A stretch of 64,000 bases of DNA, taken from Pseudoduganella rivuli (GTDB lineage: Bacteria > Pseudomonadota > Gammaproteobacteria > Burkholderiales > Burkholderiaceae_D). Within the stretch, counting starts at the first letter, position 1, and the number at the start of each line of letters is the position of its first letter. The stretch lies in the NCBI RefSeq assembly GCF_009674485.1, contig NZ_WKJJ01000003.1, positions 186,001 through 250,000 on the forward strand, read 5' to 3'. The notes under the pieces are model-generated. The model saw only the letters and a list, made by a program, of their open reading frames with translations. It was not told where the DNA came from and ran no database searches. Positions 63,315-64,000 of this stretch are shown one piece after another. Made by a program: the position numbers and the translations under genes.

Positions 63315-64000
63315 ATGACTTTACCCAACAATGAATTAACCCCGGAATTAACCCCGGCCCGCGAACGCATCATCCTGTGGCTGCTGGCGCTGATCCAGTT
63401 CACCGTCATCATGGATTTCATGGTCATGATGCCGCTGGCGCCGCAAATGATGGAAGCGTTCCATATCGGCCCGGCCCAGGTGTCGGGCGCCGTTTCCGTC
63501 TACTCGTGGTGCGCCGGCGCCTCCGGCTTGCTGGCCATGGCGTATATCGACCGCTTTGACCGCAAACGCCTGATGCTGACGATGTTTGCGCTGTTCTCAC
63601 TGTCCAACCTGGCGTGCGCCGTGGCGCCGAATTTCCACGTGCTGGTGCTGTCGCGCGCCTTTGCCGGCTTGACCGGCGGCGTGCTGGGTGCGATCGCCAT
63701 GGCCATCATCAGCGACCTGATTCCGCCGAACCGGCGCGGCGCCGCCACCGGCATCGTGATGACGTCATTCAGCCTGGCCGCCGTGGCCGGTGTACCGGCC
63801 GGCGTCATGCTGTCGGCGCACTTTGGCTGGGCATCCGCGTTCTACCTGCTGGTATTGTTTTCCGTGCCGATCTGGTTTATTGCGGCCAGTGTGCTGCCGC
63901 CGCTGACCGGACATTTGAAATCGGCGCCGACGCCGCTGGCGCAAGTGCTGCCCGAGCTGGTGGGGATGTTCCGCGTGCCGGCGCATTTGAAAGCGTTTGC
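63315..64000 (+). CDS. MFS transporter, N-terminal part (cut by window edge)
   Basis: The first 228 residues are present. At least six membrane helices and the motif A variant YIDRFDRKRLML after helix 2 place it in the drug/proton antiporter group of the major facilitator superfamily (MMPLAPQMMEAFHIGPAQVSG at the start). GAGGAGG precedes the ATG at 63315. It follows the PadR regulator closely, so it is probably the regulated target. The substrate is unknown. Confidence 0.88.
   Translation, partial: MTLPNNELTPELTPARERIILWLLALIQFTVIMDFMVMMPLAPQMMEAFHIGPAQVSGAVSVYSWCAGASGLLAMAYIDRFDRKRLMLTMFALFSLSNLACAVAPNFHVLVLSRAFAGLTGGVLGAIAMAIISDLIPPNRRGAATGIVMTSFSLAAVAGVPAGVMLSAHFGWASAFYLLVLFSVPIWFIAASVLPPLTGHLKSAPTPLAQVLPELVGMFRVPAHLKAF

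Overview
The window looks like chromosomal DNA of a GC-rich Burkholderiales bacterium, most probably an Oxalobacteraceae member (Massilia/Duganella/Janthinobacterium type). This is inferred from the mix of a phasin, a PEP-CTERM protein, large TonB-dependent receptors, a glucokinase-HexR fusion and strong G/C third-position bias; no marker gene was compared. No rRNA, tRNA, CRISPR array or insertion sequence was seen.

Layout. 1-14.2 kb is mixed: the start of a molybdopterin oxidoreductase (cut by the left edge), a helical lipoprotein, a TolB-type propeller coupled to a small exported protein, a TPR-GGDEF diguanylate cyclase, a heterodimeric ABC exporter, a phasin, a CodA-like deaminase, a GNAT acetyltransferase and a chemotaxis receptor. 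14.2-21 kb and 27.6-39.4 kb form a starch/maltodextrin locus: a GH13 hydrolase fused to an esterase, two free-standing esterases of the same family, a large TonB-dependent receptor, a GH31 enzyme, an MFS sugar transporter, phosphoglucomutase, an exported alpha-amylase and a pullulanase. 21-27.6 kb interrupts it with a PEP-CTERM protein, an M2 peptidase, a GFA-domain protein, a DUF3649/PepSY/DUF3325 membrane operon and a small monooxygenase. 39.6-47.8 kb holds a second TonB receptor and a 1979-residue hybrid signalling protein. 47.8-53.7 kb is a five-gene ABC uptake plus two-component operon behind a candidate sigma-54 promoter. 53.9-59.4 kb has a POT transporter, a cytoplasmic alpha-glucosidase and the Glk-HexR fusion. 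59.5-64 kb has an OmpW/lipase pair, an unknown protein, and a His-rich PadR regulator ahead of an MFS transporter that runs off the right edge.

How the genes work together. Starch would be cut outside or in the periplasm by the amylase, pullulanase, GH13-esterase and GH31 enzymes, imported by the TonB receptor and then the MFS carrier, hydrolysed in the cytoplasm by the GH13 alpha-glucosidase, and phosphorylated by the glucokinase half of Glk-HexR, with phosphoglucomutase linking glucose-1-P and glucose-6-P. Five intergenic regions beside these genes carry one or two copies of a 17-bp dyad of the form TTGTA-N7-TACAA (core GTAG-N5-CTAC), nine copies in all. This has the shape of a HexR operator, so the fusion protein encoded at 57.6 kb is the obvious candidate regulator. 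This regulon, together with the esterase fusion and its two paralogues, is the most interesting feature of the window.
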